The notes below the pieces were generated by a model. It ran no database searches. It was not told the DNA's origin and saw only the letters and a list, made by a program, of their open reading frames with translations. Positions 1 through 8,313 of a stretch of 32,230 nucleotides of DNA are shown piece by piece. Made by a program: the position numbers and the translations under genes. This stretch comes from an uncultured Lachnospiraceae bacterium (lineage in GTDB: Bacteria > Bacillota > Clostridia > Lachnospirales > Lachnospiraceae). The stretch is from positions 1-32,230 of the forward strand of contig CAJUHG010000028.1 in assembly GCA_910586005.1 (NCBI GenBank). The letters run 5' to 3'. Each line of letters opens with the position of its first letter. Position 1 is the stretch's first letter.

Positions 1-617
1 AGTACTTGTTGAACAGAAGCGGAATCTGTAGGATCTATGGACCAGTGCAACATATCATTACGACGAATGGCATTTAATATGGAAGGGTCATATTGTCGAA
101 GTTCTAGGAGTGGTATTTCTGTAAAAATACAAGACTTTGTTTCAGAAGTTTTGGCTTCTTTTTCTAACATATCTGCAAGTATAAGTGTTTCATTTTTGAT
201 CTTATAGATGTTTTCTGCAGGAACCATATGCACAAGCTGATTTTCACCTACCATACAAGTTAAGATAAGAAAGATCACAACAACTACAAAACGCTTCCAG
301 TGTTTAGACAGTGATTGAATCAGATATACCATAACAAAGGCTAATACTAGATTGACGGGCAACAGCCAGTAGATTCGCCGAATACGCGAAGCAAGTCCAA
401 TTTTATCTGCAAGAGGTATCATTAGAAAAGGATTGTAGACCGTAAACAGTGCAAAAATCACTGGATAAACAAATAGAGCTTTTAAGTCCTTTTTTTTTCT
501 AAATAAAAATACTAGAAGAGCTAGTACATAGGCAAGAAAAAATATTTCAATATTAGAGAAAGCATCTATAAAAGCATTGCTTAGAAAATCCATTCCAAGT
601 TGATATAAATCCTGCAT
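1..617 (-). CDS. Membrane protein, C-terminus outside the window
   Basis: The reading frame is open from the ATG at 617 to the left edge (205 codons seen), so the C-terminus is missing. A good ribosome-binding site (AGGAGG, complement of 623-628) lies 5 bases before the ATG. The visible part has hydrophobic stretches at about residues 22-40, 47-66, 83-101 and 109-125, then a soluble region with charged segments. I do not recognise a catalytic motif. It lies 9 bases after the stop of the upstream membrane-protein ORF and in the same frame, so it is either the second gene of a coupled pair or the second half of one protein broken by a TAG. Function unknown; the membrane location is inferred from hydrophobicity. 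Confidence 0.7.
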   Translation of the reverse strand, partial: MQDLYQLGMDFLSNAFIDAFSNIEIFFLAYVLALLVFLFRKKKDLKALFVYPVIFALFTVYNPFLMIPLADKIGLASRIRRIYWLLPVNLVLAFVMVYLIQSLSKHWKRFVVVVIFLILTCMVGENQLVHMVPAENIYKIKNETLILADMLEKEAKTSETKSCIFTEIPLLELRQYDPSILNAIRRNDMLHWSIDPTDSASVQQV

Positions 618-626
618 TTTGACCTC

Positions 627-1691
627 CTATGTATAAAGAAAGAATAAATGTTTGGTAACTAGATAGGCTGTCCCATAAAGGATACATGGAATCAGACAGA
701 TGACATAACGTTTCCAAATGGAAATACTTTTTTTGTAAAGTCCCAATGGAATGAGACAAATGCTAAGCTCAAAGGGGAGCATATAAATAGCAGACATGTT
801 CAGTCCAAAACTAGAAAAAATAATAATAAATAATTCTATCCAGTTATTGCGGGAACTATGATTTTTTGTAATTTTTATAAATTGAAGGAATACCATTGGC
901 ATAATCAGACATGCCAAGATTGTTTTTCCCTCAAATGGGCGGAAAAATAAAAATTCAGCACTTGTAAAAAGATTAAAACTAAATAAGTTTAACCAAAATA
1001 GGAAAAAAACAAGAAGAACACTTTTTTTCCTAGATTGATTAAAAAGTTGTAGTCCAAACTGATAATAAATTAAGTTAGCAAGAATGACTACCAAAGAAGC
1101 TTCCGCAGTTCTAGTTTCAATCAGTGGTGCAATTTTAGTCAAATAACAGAGAACAGCACTGTGATTTTGATAGGTTTCTAGTAAATATTCTGTAGATAAT
1201 TTCTTTAATAATGCTCCTGTATATGGGTCATATTGACTAATTGTATTTGTATAAACAGAGGAACTAATATCTCCAATATAGTAAGATTGGTCCCAAAGTG
1301 CATAAGTTTCTCCATTATAGTTAATCAAGCAAAGCTGAATTACAATAAGGATAAACAGAAAAAAAAGAAACAATTTTTCTTTCAGTGGTGTTTCTTTGGA
1401 ACTTTTTTGTACATTTTTAAAATATTTACCATGTAAAACAAAATATAAAATAGTACTTATAACAAGAAAAATGCACCAAATAGTTGCTAATAAAGACAAT
1501 GGTTGAAGGGTAAATTTTAGTGGAAGTGCCACAATCTGAAATAGGAAAAAATAGCAAAAAAATCCAAGTAAAATACGATAAGAAATAGAAGATTCTTTAG
1601 AAGAATATATATGGAGGAATAAGTCCCCTAGCATATAACTGAATAATAAATATAATATTACAATGATAAAACAAAGTAACAAATTATTCAT
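627..1691 (-). CDS. Polytopic membrane protein, DUF6077-like
   Basis: This is a 354-residue, very hydrophobic protein with about eight or nine predicted membrane segments spread over its length. Between the N-terminal and middle segments is a soluble stretch with aromatic and acidic residues (around YALWDQSYYIGD). That layout recalls the DUF6077 membrane proteins of Lachnospiraceae, a family known mainly from sequence; this assignment is from memory and tentative. An ATG seven codons upstream (1712) is possible, but a GGAGG at 1704-1700 sits inside that extension at proper distance from the ATG at 1691, so 1691 is chosen. The protein ends at a TAG (629-627) whose bases merge with the ribosome-binding site of the next ORF. 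It may be the N-terminal part of a longer protein. Confidence 0.7.
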   Translation of the reverse strand: MNNLLLCFIIVILYLLFSYMLGDLFLHIYSSKESSISYRILLGFFCYFFLFQIVALPLKFTLQPLSLLATIWCIFLVISTILYFVLHGKYFKNVQKSSKETPLKEKLFLFFLFILIVIQLCLINYNGETYALWDQSYYIGDISSSVYTNTISQYDPYTGALLKKLSTEYLLETYQNHSAVLCYLTKIAPLIETRTAEASLVVILANLIYYQFGLQLFNQSRKKSVLLVFFLFWLNLFSFNLFTSAEFLFFRPFEGKTILACLIMPMVFLQFIKITKNHSSRNNWIELFIIIFSSFGLNMSAIYMLPFELSICLIPLGLYKKSISIWKRYVICLIPCILYGTAYLVTKHLFFLYT

Positions 1692-1779
1692 TAGGCAATC
1701 CTCCTTTTTCAATAATAATTTTTATAATTATAAATGTCTGTTAGATAAAAAGTATATTTTGGATCTTTACAATAACAAT

Positions 1780-1808
1780 AGTATAGTATATATTCATACA
1801 AATAGCAA
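1780..1808 (-). promoter_or_regulatory. Promoter for the membrane-protein pair
   Basis: On the minus strand a TTGCTA box (1808-1803) and a TATACT box (1785-1780) are separated by 17 bases, close to the sigma-A consensus. This would start transcription about 80 bases before the ATG at 1691. Together with the candidate at 1972-2000 on the other strand it makes the 1692-2147 interval a divergent promoter region. I see no gene in that interval. Confidence 0.55.
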
Positions 1809-1971
1809 TGTAATTGTCTTTTAGTTTCCCCATTTTTTAGAATAAGTATGCTATGATTTTGTAGCATATTGTTAGGATTATATTTTTGTGAGAGTTTCTA
1901 GATTCTTGTAGTAATGAGTAATCAAAAGTTTTGCCTTTGATAATGATAAGAGCAGAAAAGTGAAACTAATA

Positions 1972-2000
1972 TAGAAAAGTATTATATTTTGTGTTATACT
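1972..2000 (+). promoter_or_regulatory. Candidate promoter for the first LCP gene
   Basis: An extended -10 element (TG one base before TATACT at 1995-2000) has a weak -35 box (TAGAAA, 1972-1977) 17 bases upstream. Transcription would begin near 2007, giving an untranslated leader of about 140 bases before the ATG at 2148. Confidence 0.45.
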
Positions 2001-2008
2001 TCCTAAAG

Positions 2009-2070
2009 ATAACCATGTAACAGATAAAAATTTAAGTTATAGAACTTTTCTATGATGTGTATGTGGTTAT
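2009..2070 (+). promoter_or_regulatory. Structured leader of the first LCP gene
   Basis: ATAACCA (2009-2015) can pair with TGGTTAT (2064-2070), enclosing a tight hairpin of ATAGAA (2039-2044) with TTCTAT (2048-2053). The outer stem begins at the predicted transcription start. No T-run follows, so this is not a terminator. It may only be a 5' stabilising structure. Confidence 0.3.
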
Positions 2071-2147
2071 ATGTTGCTATTCCGTAAAATATGGATTTTA
2101 AGTTCATAGAAAATATTTGCAAATAGGGTAAAGAAGGAGGAACAAGA

Positions 2148-3224
2148 ATGGCAAGAAATACAAGAGATTATGAAGAGGATGCTAGAAGAAAAAAGAAATC
2201 TTCTCGAAGGAAACGCCAGAGAAGAAAGGTAATTTTTCTGATTGTGCTAGTATTTTTAGCATTAATATTTTCAGCAGTTGCATTTACTTGGAGCAAATAT
2301 GGAAAGATGGGAAGGATTCCTATTAAAGATAAAGATGTCAAAATCAATGAATTACCAAAAGAAACCAAAAAAGTTTTGGAAGGTTATGAGAATATTGCAT
2401 TGTTTGGACTAGATAATCGTTCTACAGGAAATTTTGAAAGTGGAAATAGTGATACAATTATTGTGGTAAGTATCAATAAGGATTCTGGAGAAATTAAAAT
2501 GGCCTCTGTATATAGAGATACTTATCTAGATATTGGAGAAAATAATTTTAAGAAGGCAAATGCAGCTTATGCAAATGGTGGACCAAAGCAAGCGATTGAA
2601 ATGTTAAATAAAAATTTAGATTTGGATATTACAGATTATGTAAGTGTAGACTTTAGTTCTTTGGTAGATGCAATTGATTTATTAGGTGGAATTGAGCTGG
2701 ATATTACGAGTGAAGAAGTAAGTCACTTAAACAATTATATTGTTGAAACGAATGAAGTGACTGGACATAACAGTGGTCCTGTATCAGCAGGAGAAGGTGT
2801 TCATGTAGATGGTGTTCAGGCAACTTCTTATGCAAGAATCCGTTATGTAGGATTGGATTATCAGCGAACAGAAAGACAAAGAACTGTGATTACAAAAATG
2901 TTTGAGAAGGCAAAACAGTGTGATTTATTTACATTAAATTCTCTTTTAGATAAATTACTACCACAGATTTCTACCAGTTTAAGTCCAACAGAGTTATTAG
3001 GACTTGCAGGAAATGCAGGAAAGTATCATATGGGAGAGAATACAGGATTTCCATTTGATAAAGAATCTCATGATGTGGGAAGCCTAGGAGATATGGTAAT
3101 TCCATTAGATTTGCAAAATAATGTAATCCAATTGCACCATTTTCTTTATAATAATGAAAGTTATGAACCTTCTGATACAGTAAAAAATTTAAGTGCCACA
3201 ATACATTCAAATACTGGATATTAA
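2148..3224 (+). CDS. LCP-family cell-wall polymer ligase (first copy)
   Basis: LytR-CpsA-Psr proteins move lipid-linked glycan polymers onto peptidoglycan on the outer face of the membrane. This 358-residue protein has a very basic cytoplasmic tail (residues 1-27), one membrane anchor (about 28-48) and an extracellular LCP domain (about 80-290). Family hallmarks are visible: ALFGLDNR, the SDTIIV strand, SVYRDT, the KANAAYANGGP helix, the LGGIELDI strand and the arginine-rich YQRTERQR motif thought to bind the pyrophosphate. The start has AAGGAGGA at good distance. A hairpin terminator closes it as a single-gene transcript. A paralogue at 17244-18368 shares the same block order. The polymer it attaches is unknown; the nearby glycosyltransferases suggest a wall polysaccharide. 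Confidence 0.92.
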   Translation: MARNTRDYEEDARRKKKSSRRKRQRRKVIFLIVLVFLALIFSAVAFTWSKYGKMGRIPIKDKDVKINELPKETKKVLEGYENIALFGLDNRSTGNFESGNSDTIIVVSINKDSGEIKMASVYRDTYLDIGENNFKKANAAYANGGPKQAIEMLNKNLDLDITDYVSVDFSSLVDAIDLLGGIELDITSEEVSHLNNYIVETNEVTGHNSGPVSAGEGVHVDGVQATSYARIRYVGLDYQRTERQRTVITKMFEKAKQCDLFTLNSLLDKLLPQISTSLSPTELLGLAGNAGKYHMGENTGFPFDKESHDVGSLGDMVIPLDLQNNVIQLHHFLYNNESYEPSDTVKNLSATIHSNTGY

Positions 3225-3258
3225 TTAAGGTGATATAGATTTAAGTTTTGATAATATG

Positions 3259-3298
3259 AAAGTAATCCTTTGTAGTTTGCTAGAGAGGATTACTTTTT
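3259..3298 (+). terminator. Rho-independent terminator of the first LCP gene
   Basis: A perfect 10-bp stem (AAAGTAATCC at 3259-3268 with GGATTACTTT at 3287-3296) with an 18-base loop runs into a T-run ending at 3298. It lies 35 bases after the LCP stop codon. Confidence 0.85.
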
Positions 3299-3310
3299 GT
3301 CACTACGTGA

Positions 3311-3356
3311 CTGCACGTGGCGCGTTAAAGTGTTCAGAATCCTTCAAGATTGAGGA
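3311..3356 (+). repeat. Dispersed intergenic element, copy 1
   Basis: This 46-base element matches 20340-20384. Both copies start with CTGCACGTGGCGC, continue with AAAGTGT and an AG dinucleotide, and end in a small stem-loop (here CCTTCAA / TTGAGGA, imperfect). Both copies lie a few dozen bases or less past a rho-independent terminator. Its role is unknown. Confidence 0.5.
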
Positions 3357-3446
3357 GTTAGAAGAGTTGAGGAGCTTGCCATTTTGTCCTAAGAATTTTT
3401 ATATAAATCTGTTAGAAGTAGCAAGTTTTATCTATGGAAAAATTCA

Positions 3447-3475
3447 TTGCGCAAAATTTAAAACTAGAGTATAAT
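3447..3475 (+). promoter_or_regulatory. Strong promoter of the GGDEF gene
   Basis: TTGCGC (3447-3452) and a perfect TATAAT (3470-3475) are separated by 17 bases. Transcription would start near 3482, about 14 bases before the hairpin at 3496. Confidence 0.7.
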
Positions 3476-3495
3476 AGAAAAAAATATATAAGAAG

Positions 3496-3537
3496 GTTAT
3501 TCATATTCTTAAATGAGATGTATGGATAACATTTTTT
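3496..3537 (+). promoter_or_regulatory. Terminator-like hairpin in the GGDEF leader
   Basis: GTTATTCATAT (3496-3506) pairs with GTATGGATAAC (3520-3530), 11 bp with two G-U pairs, and is followed by six T residues (3532-3537). It lies between a consensus promoter and the ribosome-binding site of the gene it precedes. It therefore looks like an attenuator rather than the end of another transcript, although the previous gene already has its own terminator at 3259-3298. Confidence 0.55.
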
Positions 3538-3567
3538 AATAAAGTAATTTTATAGGAGTGCAATCAG

Positions 3568-4659
3568 ATGTCAGGAATGGCGAAAAAAGTAGTTTTGATT
3601 ATCAAAGGTGACAAACAAGTAACAGATATAGACCGTTTTCGGTTTCTGACAATATTTATGGGAATCGTGCATCTGATATTAGCTGGAATTGGTATGAGAC
3701 TTACATGCCAGCCAGTGATAATATTTAGCATACTTATTGCAACTGTTGAAATCAGTATGCTATGTGCTGTTAGACATATGAATAACTTTCTTTTAGGTAT
3801 TAGTACTATATATTTTGCAACCTGTTTCTATTCTTTAACAGCATGTATTTTCTTGGGATGGACTTTTGGATTTGCACTTTATAATCTTGCTATAGTTCCT
3901 GTATTATATTATATGATTTATATGACAAAAAGTATTTCAAATTCAAAGAGATATGCCCTTTTTTATGCAATAATAAATGGTATGATTACATTGATGATTC
4001 GTGGTTATATGTATCATAGAAAACCAATATATAGATATGAAGGAAAGACGGCCTTTTACATATCTTTTTTTAATCATGTGGTATGTTTTGCTTTTGTTAT
4101 CATATTTTCTACACTGTTTATCTTAGAATTAACTAGGAGTCGTGAGAAATTAGAGAAGCAGGCAGAAGAATTAAAACATTTAGCAGATTATGATGAATTG
4201 ACAAAACTTAGAAACCGAAGAAGTATGTTAGATATCTGGAAGCGCTTAGGGCGTAATGATTACTGTGTTGTTATGGGAGATATTGATGATTTCAAGAAGA
4301 TTAATGATACATATGGTCATGAAAATGGAGATGATGTACTTAAGTTAGTAGCAAATAGTATGCAAGAAGCAATTGATAGCATAGATTATGTGAGCCGTTG
4401 GGGTGGAGAAGAATTTTTAATGATTGTATTTGGAAATTTAGCCTATGCTTTAAAAGTAATTGATAAAGTACAAAGAGAACTGAAAAATGCTAATCTTATC
4501 GTTGAAGGACAAAGAGTTGAAGTAACTATGACGTTTGGAATTTCTGAATGTGCAGGGGAACAAAAAGGAGACATTGATGAATTGATTCGTCAGGCGGACC
4601 GAAGATTATATATTGGAAAACATAGTGGTAAAAACTGTATTAAAATTAAAGATGAATAA
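3568..4659 (+). CDS. Membrane-bound diguanylate cyclase (GGDEF)
   Basis: The protein (363 residues) would make cyclic di-GMP from two GTP. Residues 25-195 contain about six membrane segments of no recognised sensor type, then a short charged coiled linker (around 195-210) and a GGDEF domain to the C-terminus. Visible hallmarks are DELTKLRNRR at the domain start, the metal-binding GDIDDFKKIND strand, and the active-site GGEEF at 279-283, so catalysis is plausible. The inhibitory I-site normally reads RxxD just upstream, but here it is DSID, with the arginine missing. Product inhibition at that site is therefore probably lost. The start follows AGGAG with a 10-base gap; a second in-frame ATG three codons later is possible. 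Confidence 0.9.
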   Translation: MSGMAKKVVLIIKGDKQVTDIDRFRFLTIFMGIVHLILAGIGMRLTCQPVIIFSILIATVEISMLCAVRHMNNFLLGISTIYFATCFYSLTACIFLGWTFGFALYNLAIVPVLYYMIYMTKSISNSKRYALFYAIINGMITLMIRGYMYHRKPIYRYEGKTAFYISFFNHVVCFAFVIIFSTLFILELTRSREKLEKQAEELKHLADYDELTKLRNRRSMLDIWKRLGRNDYCVVMGDIDDFKKINDTYGHENGDDVLKLVANSMQEAIDSIDYVSRWGGEEFLMIVFGNLAYALKVIDKVQRELKNANLIVEGQRVEVTMTFGISECAGEQKGDIDELIRQADRRLYIGKHSGKNCIKIKDE

Positions 4660-4675
4660 AAGGACAGATATTTGA

Positions 4676-4720
4676 AAGGGGACTTATAACAATGTAAAAA
4701 TTTTGTAAGTTCCTTTTTTT
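4676..4720 (+). terminator. Terminator of the GGDEF gene
   Basis: An 11-bp stem (AAGGGGACTTA at 4676-4686 with TAAGTTCCTTT at 4706-4716, two G-U pairs) runs into a T-run (4714-4720). It starts 17 bases after the GGDEF stop. Confidence 0.75.
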
Positions 4721-4725
4721 GATAG

Positions 4726-4754
4726 TTGTACTTGTAAAAAAAATATGATAGGAT
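4726..4754 (+). promoter_or_regulatory. Candidate promoter of the wall-hydrolase operon
   Basis: TTGTAC (4726-4731) and TAGGAT (4749-4754) are separated by 17 bases and lie just after the preceding terminator. The leader to the ATG at 4805 would be about 45 bases. Confidence 0.45.
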
Positions 4755-4804
4755 AAAAAACGGACCTAAAAGATAAAATCTTGGAAAGGAAATGGAGTGT
4801 GTAG

Positions 4805-7800
4805 ATGAAATTATCAAAAAGAGTAATAGCAGTTATTTTAACGTTGTGTATGATTATTTCTTCTGCTGGTATACCTGTACAAGCATATAATGGAAATAAT
4901 ATACAATCTACTCCCATAAAGATAGAAAATGGGACAGAAAAAGAAGTATTAGGAGAGTATAATAAATCTGAAACAGATACTTTACAGACAGAGAAAATAG
5001 AAGAACAGATAAGTTCTGAGGAAGAGAAGAAACCAGAAGAACAGATAAGTTCTGAGGAAGAGAAGAAACCAGAAGAACAGATAAGTTCTGAGGAAGAGAA
5101 GAAACCAGAAGAACCATCCGTTTCTAAGAAGATAAAAACAGGAAATTTAAATTTTATTATACAGGAAAATAGCTATATTCAAATTCCAGGTGTGCAAAAT
5201 GTGGTGGCAAGTTTAGGGGAAGAGGGAACTGCTGTAGAACATGCACAACTTCAATATAAAAATATAGAAACAGATGAGGAATTTGTAACAGAGACGATAG
5301 GAATTGTAGATAATATGGTGCGTTTTTCCATAGCATATAATAAGGAAGAACAAACAGGAATTTATGAACTTCTTAGTGTTACATGGCAAACAAATGGACA
5401 AGATTATAAAGTAGTTTTGTCTGAAGTCGATATGAAAATCGTGTATGGCGTCAACAAGGAAATTGAGACAGAACCAGATGATGTATTAATAGATAAAGAA
5501 TTATTAGAAGAAGTAGAAGCAAATGTAGTGACATTAGATGAAAATGGAAATACTATCTCAGAAGCTTCTGTGGAAGATGTTTTGGAATCTGCTAAGACGG
5601 CTGGAAATAATTCTGTTTTTAAAGATTCTGTTGTTCGAGGCGCAAAGACAATGGTAATTGTGTTGGACCCAGGTCATGATAATACCCATGCAGGTGCTAG
5701 AGGAAATGGATGTAAAGAGGAAGAATTAACTTTAAAAATTGCATTGTATTGTAAGTCTGAGTTGCAAAAATACAGTGGTATCAATGTTTATATGACAAGA
5801 GAGACGGGAGATTGTCCAAATGGTGGATGGACGGTAGATTCTGGAACTTGTAATGCCAGAAGAGTAGATTTTGCTAAAAGTAAAGGGGCAGATGTCTATG
5901 TAAGTTTCCATTTAAACTCTAGTCCTAGTACTACACCAAGAGGAGTGGGAGTTTATTATCCTAATGGAAATTATAGACCTGAGATTGGAGAAGAAGGAAA
6001 AGGTCTTGCAACTGCTATTTATGAGAAGCTTGCTGCTTTAGGTTTAAGTACTTGGGCAGGTGGAATATTGATTCGTAACTCAGAAAATAATACCTTATAT
6101 CCAGATGGTTCTCTTGCAGATTATTTGGGTGTGATTCGAAGAAGTAAAGAATATGGTTTTCCAGCAGTATTGATTGAACATGCATTCTTAAGTAATACTG
6201 CAGATGTAACTGAGTTCCTAAGTTCTGAAGCAAAACTAAAGAATTTAGGTGTCTCAGATGCGCATGGTATTGCAGCATTTTATGGTTTATCCTTAAAAGG
6301 AAAAACACCAGAAATTGCTTGGATACAATCTAGGAATAGTCAAAGACTGCGCGTAAGATGGGATAAAGTCACAGACGCTGTTTCTTATCAAGTATATCGC
6401 AGTGATTCTGAAAATGGAAAGTATAAAAAGATTGCAGAAGTTACTGGTAATACATATGATGATGGAAAAGTAAATACAAATACCATGTATTATTATAAAA
6501 TACGTGCAATGTATTCAGATGGAAGCAAGTCTAAATATTCTAAGGTTCAAGCTGGAAAAGCCTTTGCAAAGGCAAAAATTACAGAAGTTACTGCTAAAGC
6601 AGAAGGAAAATTAAAAATTGCTTGGAGTGGAATTGAAGGGGTAAATGAATATGAACTTTGGCGCAGTGAATCTCAAAGTGGAGGCTATGAAAAGATTGCT
6701 TCTATTGCACCAAATAAGACTTCTTATACTGACTATAATGTAAAAACACAAAAAACTTATTACTATAAAGTGCGTGGTAGAGGTGGAGATAAAAATGGAT
6801 ATAGTAGCTATTCTGATATTTTATCGGGATGGGCGGTGAAAAAAACCTCTATTACTAGTGTTAGCTCAAAAACAAGTACCTCTTTACAGATTAAATGGAA
6901 AAAAGTCTCTAATGCATATGCATACCGTATCCAGAGAAGTACATCCTTAAATGGAACTTATCAAACGATTGCCACTGTGAAGTCAGCAAATACAACAACA
7001 TATGTAGATCAGGGAGTAACAGAAGGAAAGAAGTATTATTATAGAATACAAGTAACAAATCGTGTCAATAAAAAGAATGGATATAGTGGTTATTGTAAAT
7101 CCAAAGCTGGAAGTACTATTTCAGCTACAACGATTTTGTATGTGAAATCCTTAAATAGTAATAGTATGGAAATTAAATGGGAAAAAGATCCAGATGCATC
7201 TGCATATCGAGTAAAACGCAGTAGAAAAAAAGATGGAAATTATGAAAAGGTAGCAGATATTAAATATGGTAATACTACAAAATATGTAGACAAGAAAATT
7301 ACCAGCGGAAAAAGATATTACTATGTTGTTGAGACAGTAATAGATAAAAAGGGTGTAAAAAATTATAGTGGAGACTCTAAGCCAGCAACAGCAGTGAATA
7401 TAGCAGTTGTTCCTGTGAAGTCAATGCAAGTAAAAAATTCAGGTTTACAGATTTCTTGGGACAAGGTAGCAGGAACTAATGCATATCAAATTATGCGCAG
7501 TACAGAGGAAAAAGGAACTTATAAAGAAATTGCAAAGTTAGATGGAAGTACTTCTACTACTTATATAGATAAAGATGTGAAGACTTGGAATAGGTACTAT
7601 TATAAAATACGGGCAATTAAGAAGGGAAAATATACGGGGTATGGTAGTTTCACTTCACCAATAGAAAAATGGGTAATAGCTGCTCCAGAAAATATAAAGG
7701 TAGTACCACAAAAAGTGAATCAAATAAAAATATCTTGGAAAAAGATGGAACATGCAACTGGGTATGAAATTTTAAGAAGCACGAAGAGAAATAGTGGATA

Positions 7801-8242
7801 TCAAGTTCTAACTACAAGGTCGAGTGACCAAAAAACTTCTTATGTAGATAAGACAGTTGTACCAGGAAAAACTTATTATTATAAAGTGGCTGCCTTCGTT
7901 CAAGTAGGAAAAGAGTCAGGAAAGAGTGATGAATCCACACCATTATCTGGAAAAACAGAAGTAGAGCAGAGTGAGATAACATCTATAAAACTAAATACAA
8001 AGAAAGCTTTTGTAGTAAAATGGAAAGAAGTTGTTGGAGCATCTGGGTATGAAATTCAAAGAAGTACGCGGAAAGACCGTGATTTTAAAGTGATTGGAAA
8101 AATGAATAAAAAAACTTTGACGCTTACAGATGCAAATCTAAAAAAAGGAACTTATTATTATCGTGTTAGAACGGTATGGACGAAAGATGGTAAAAAATAT
8201 TATAGCCCATATTCAGAGGCAAAAAGTGGAAAAATTTCATAA
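4805..8242 (+). CDS. Secreted N-acetylmuramoyl-L-alanine amidase with 7 FnIII modules
   Basis: This enzyme should cut the bond between N-acetylmuramic acid and the stem peptide of peptidoglycan. The 1145-residue protein has a signal peptide (1-27, ending VQA), a Glu/Lys-rich linker with three exact 12-residue repeats (about 66-101), an uncharacterised region (about 108-280), an Amidase_3 domain (about 282-500) and seven fibronectin type III modules (about 500-1145), each with a W(D/K/E)K-type strand and a TYYYK(I/V)R-like strand. Zinc and catalytic residues look intact: His291 in DPGH, Glu305 in KEEELTL, His369 in SFHLNS and Glu458 in LIEHAF. No LPxTG, S-layer or choline-binding motif is visible, so wall retention may rely on the basic FnIII modules. 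GGAG lies 7 bases before the ATG. It is the first gene of an operon with the next two. Confidence 0.9.
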   Translation: MKLSKRVIAVILTLCMIISSAGIPVQAYNGNNIQSTPIKIENGTEKEVLGEYNKSETDTLQTEKIEEQISSEEEKKPEEQISSEEEKKPEEQISSEEEKKPEEPSVSKKIKTGNLNFIIQENSYIQIPGVQNVVASLGEEGTAVEHAQLQYKNIETDEEFVTETIGIVDNMVRFSIAYNKEEQTGIYELLSVTWQTNGQDYKVVLSEVDMKIVYGVNKEIETEPDDVLIDKELLEEVEANVVTLDENGNTISEASVEDVLESAKTAGNNSVFKDSVVRGAKTMVIVLDPGHDNTHAGARGNGCKEEELTLKIALYCKSELQKYSGINVYMTRETGDCPNGGWTVDSGTCNARRVDFAKSKGADVYVSFHLNSSPSTTPRGVGVYYPNGNYRPEIGEEGKGLATAIYEKLAALGLSTWAGGILIRNSENNTLYPDGSLADYLGVIRRSKEYGFPAVLIEHAFLSNTADVTEFLSSEAKLKNLGVSDAHGIAAFYGLSLKGKTPEIAWIQSRNSQRLRVRWDKVTDAVSYQVYRSDSENGKYKKIAEVTGNTYDDGKVNTNTMYYYKIRAMYSDGSKSKYSKVQAGKAFAKAKITEVTAKAEGKLKIAWSGIEGVNEYELWRSESQSGGYEKIASIAPNKTSYTDYNVKTQKTYYYKVRGRGGDKNGYSSYSDILSGWAVKKTSITSVSSKTSTSLQIKWKKVSNAYAYRIQRSTSLNGTYQTIATVKSANTTTYVDQGVTEGKKYYYRIQVTNRVNKKNGYSGYCKSKAGSTISATTILYVKSLNSNSMEIKWEKDPDASAYRVKRSRKKDGNYEKVADIKYGNTTKYVDKKITSGKRYYYVVETVIDKKGVKNYSGDSKPATAVNIAVVPVKSMQVKNSGLQISWDKVAGTNAYQIMRSTEEKGTYKEIAKLDGSTSTTYIDKDVKTWNRYYYKIRAIKKGKYTGYGSFTSPIEKWVIAAPENIKVVPQKVNQIKISWKKMEHATGYEILRSTKRNSGYQVLTTRSSDQKTSYVDKTVVPGKTYYYKVAAFVQVGKESGKSDESTPLSGKTEVEQSEITSIKLNTKKAFVVKWKEVVGASGYEIQRSTRKDRDFKVIGKMNKKTLTLTDANLKKGTYYYRVRTVWTKDGKKYYSPYSEAKSGKIS
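5000..5107 (+). repeat. Exact 36-bp tandem repeat, 3 copies, within the amidase gene
   Basis: Three identical 36-bp units at 5000-5035, 5036-5071 and 5072-5107 encode EEQISSEEEKKP. A fourth unit begins (GAAGAACC) and then diverges. The exact DNA identity suggests recent expansion and likely length variation between strains. Confidence 0.9.
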
Positions 8243-8313
8243 TTTAAGAATACTTATCGTGTGTTAGAAATTTGATAGATAAAGAAGATTTTGTGAAAGA
8301 AAGGATAGGTGCG

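Noticed and set aside
3256..3474. 72-codon open frame after the first LCP gene
   Set aside because: It begins inside the LCP terminator, runs through the dispersed repeat and overlaps the GGDEF promoter; it has no ribosome-binding site and no recognisable protein pattern.
3482..3567. Cyclic di-GMP riboswitch before the GGDEF gene
   Set aside because: The leader is short and the conserved GEMM core motifs are absent; only a terminator-like hairpin is seen.
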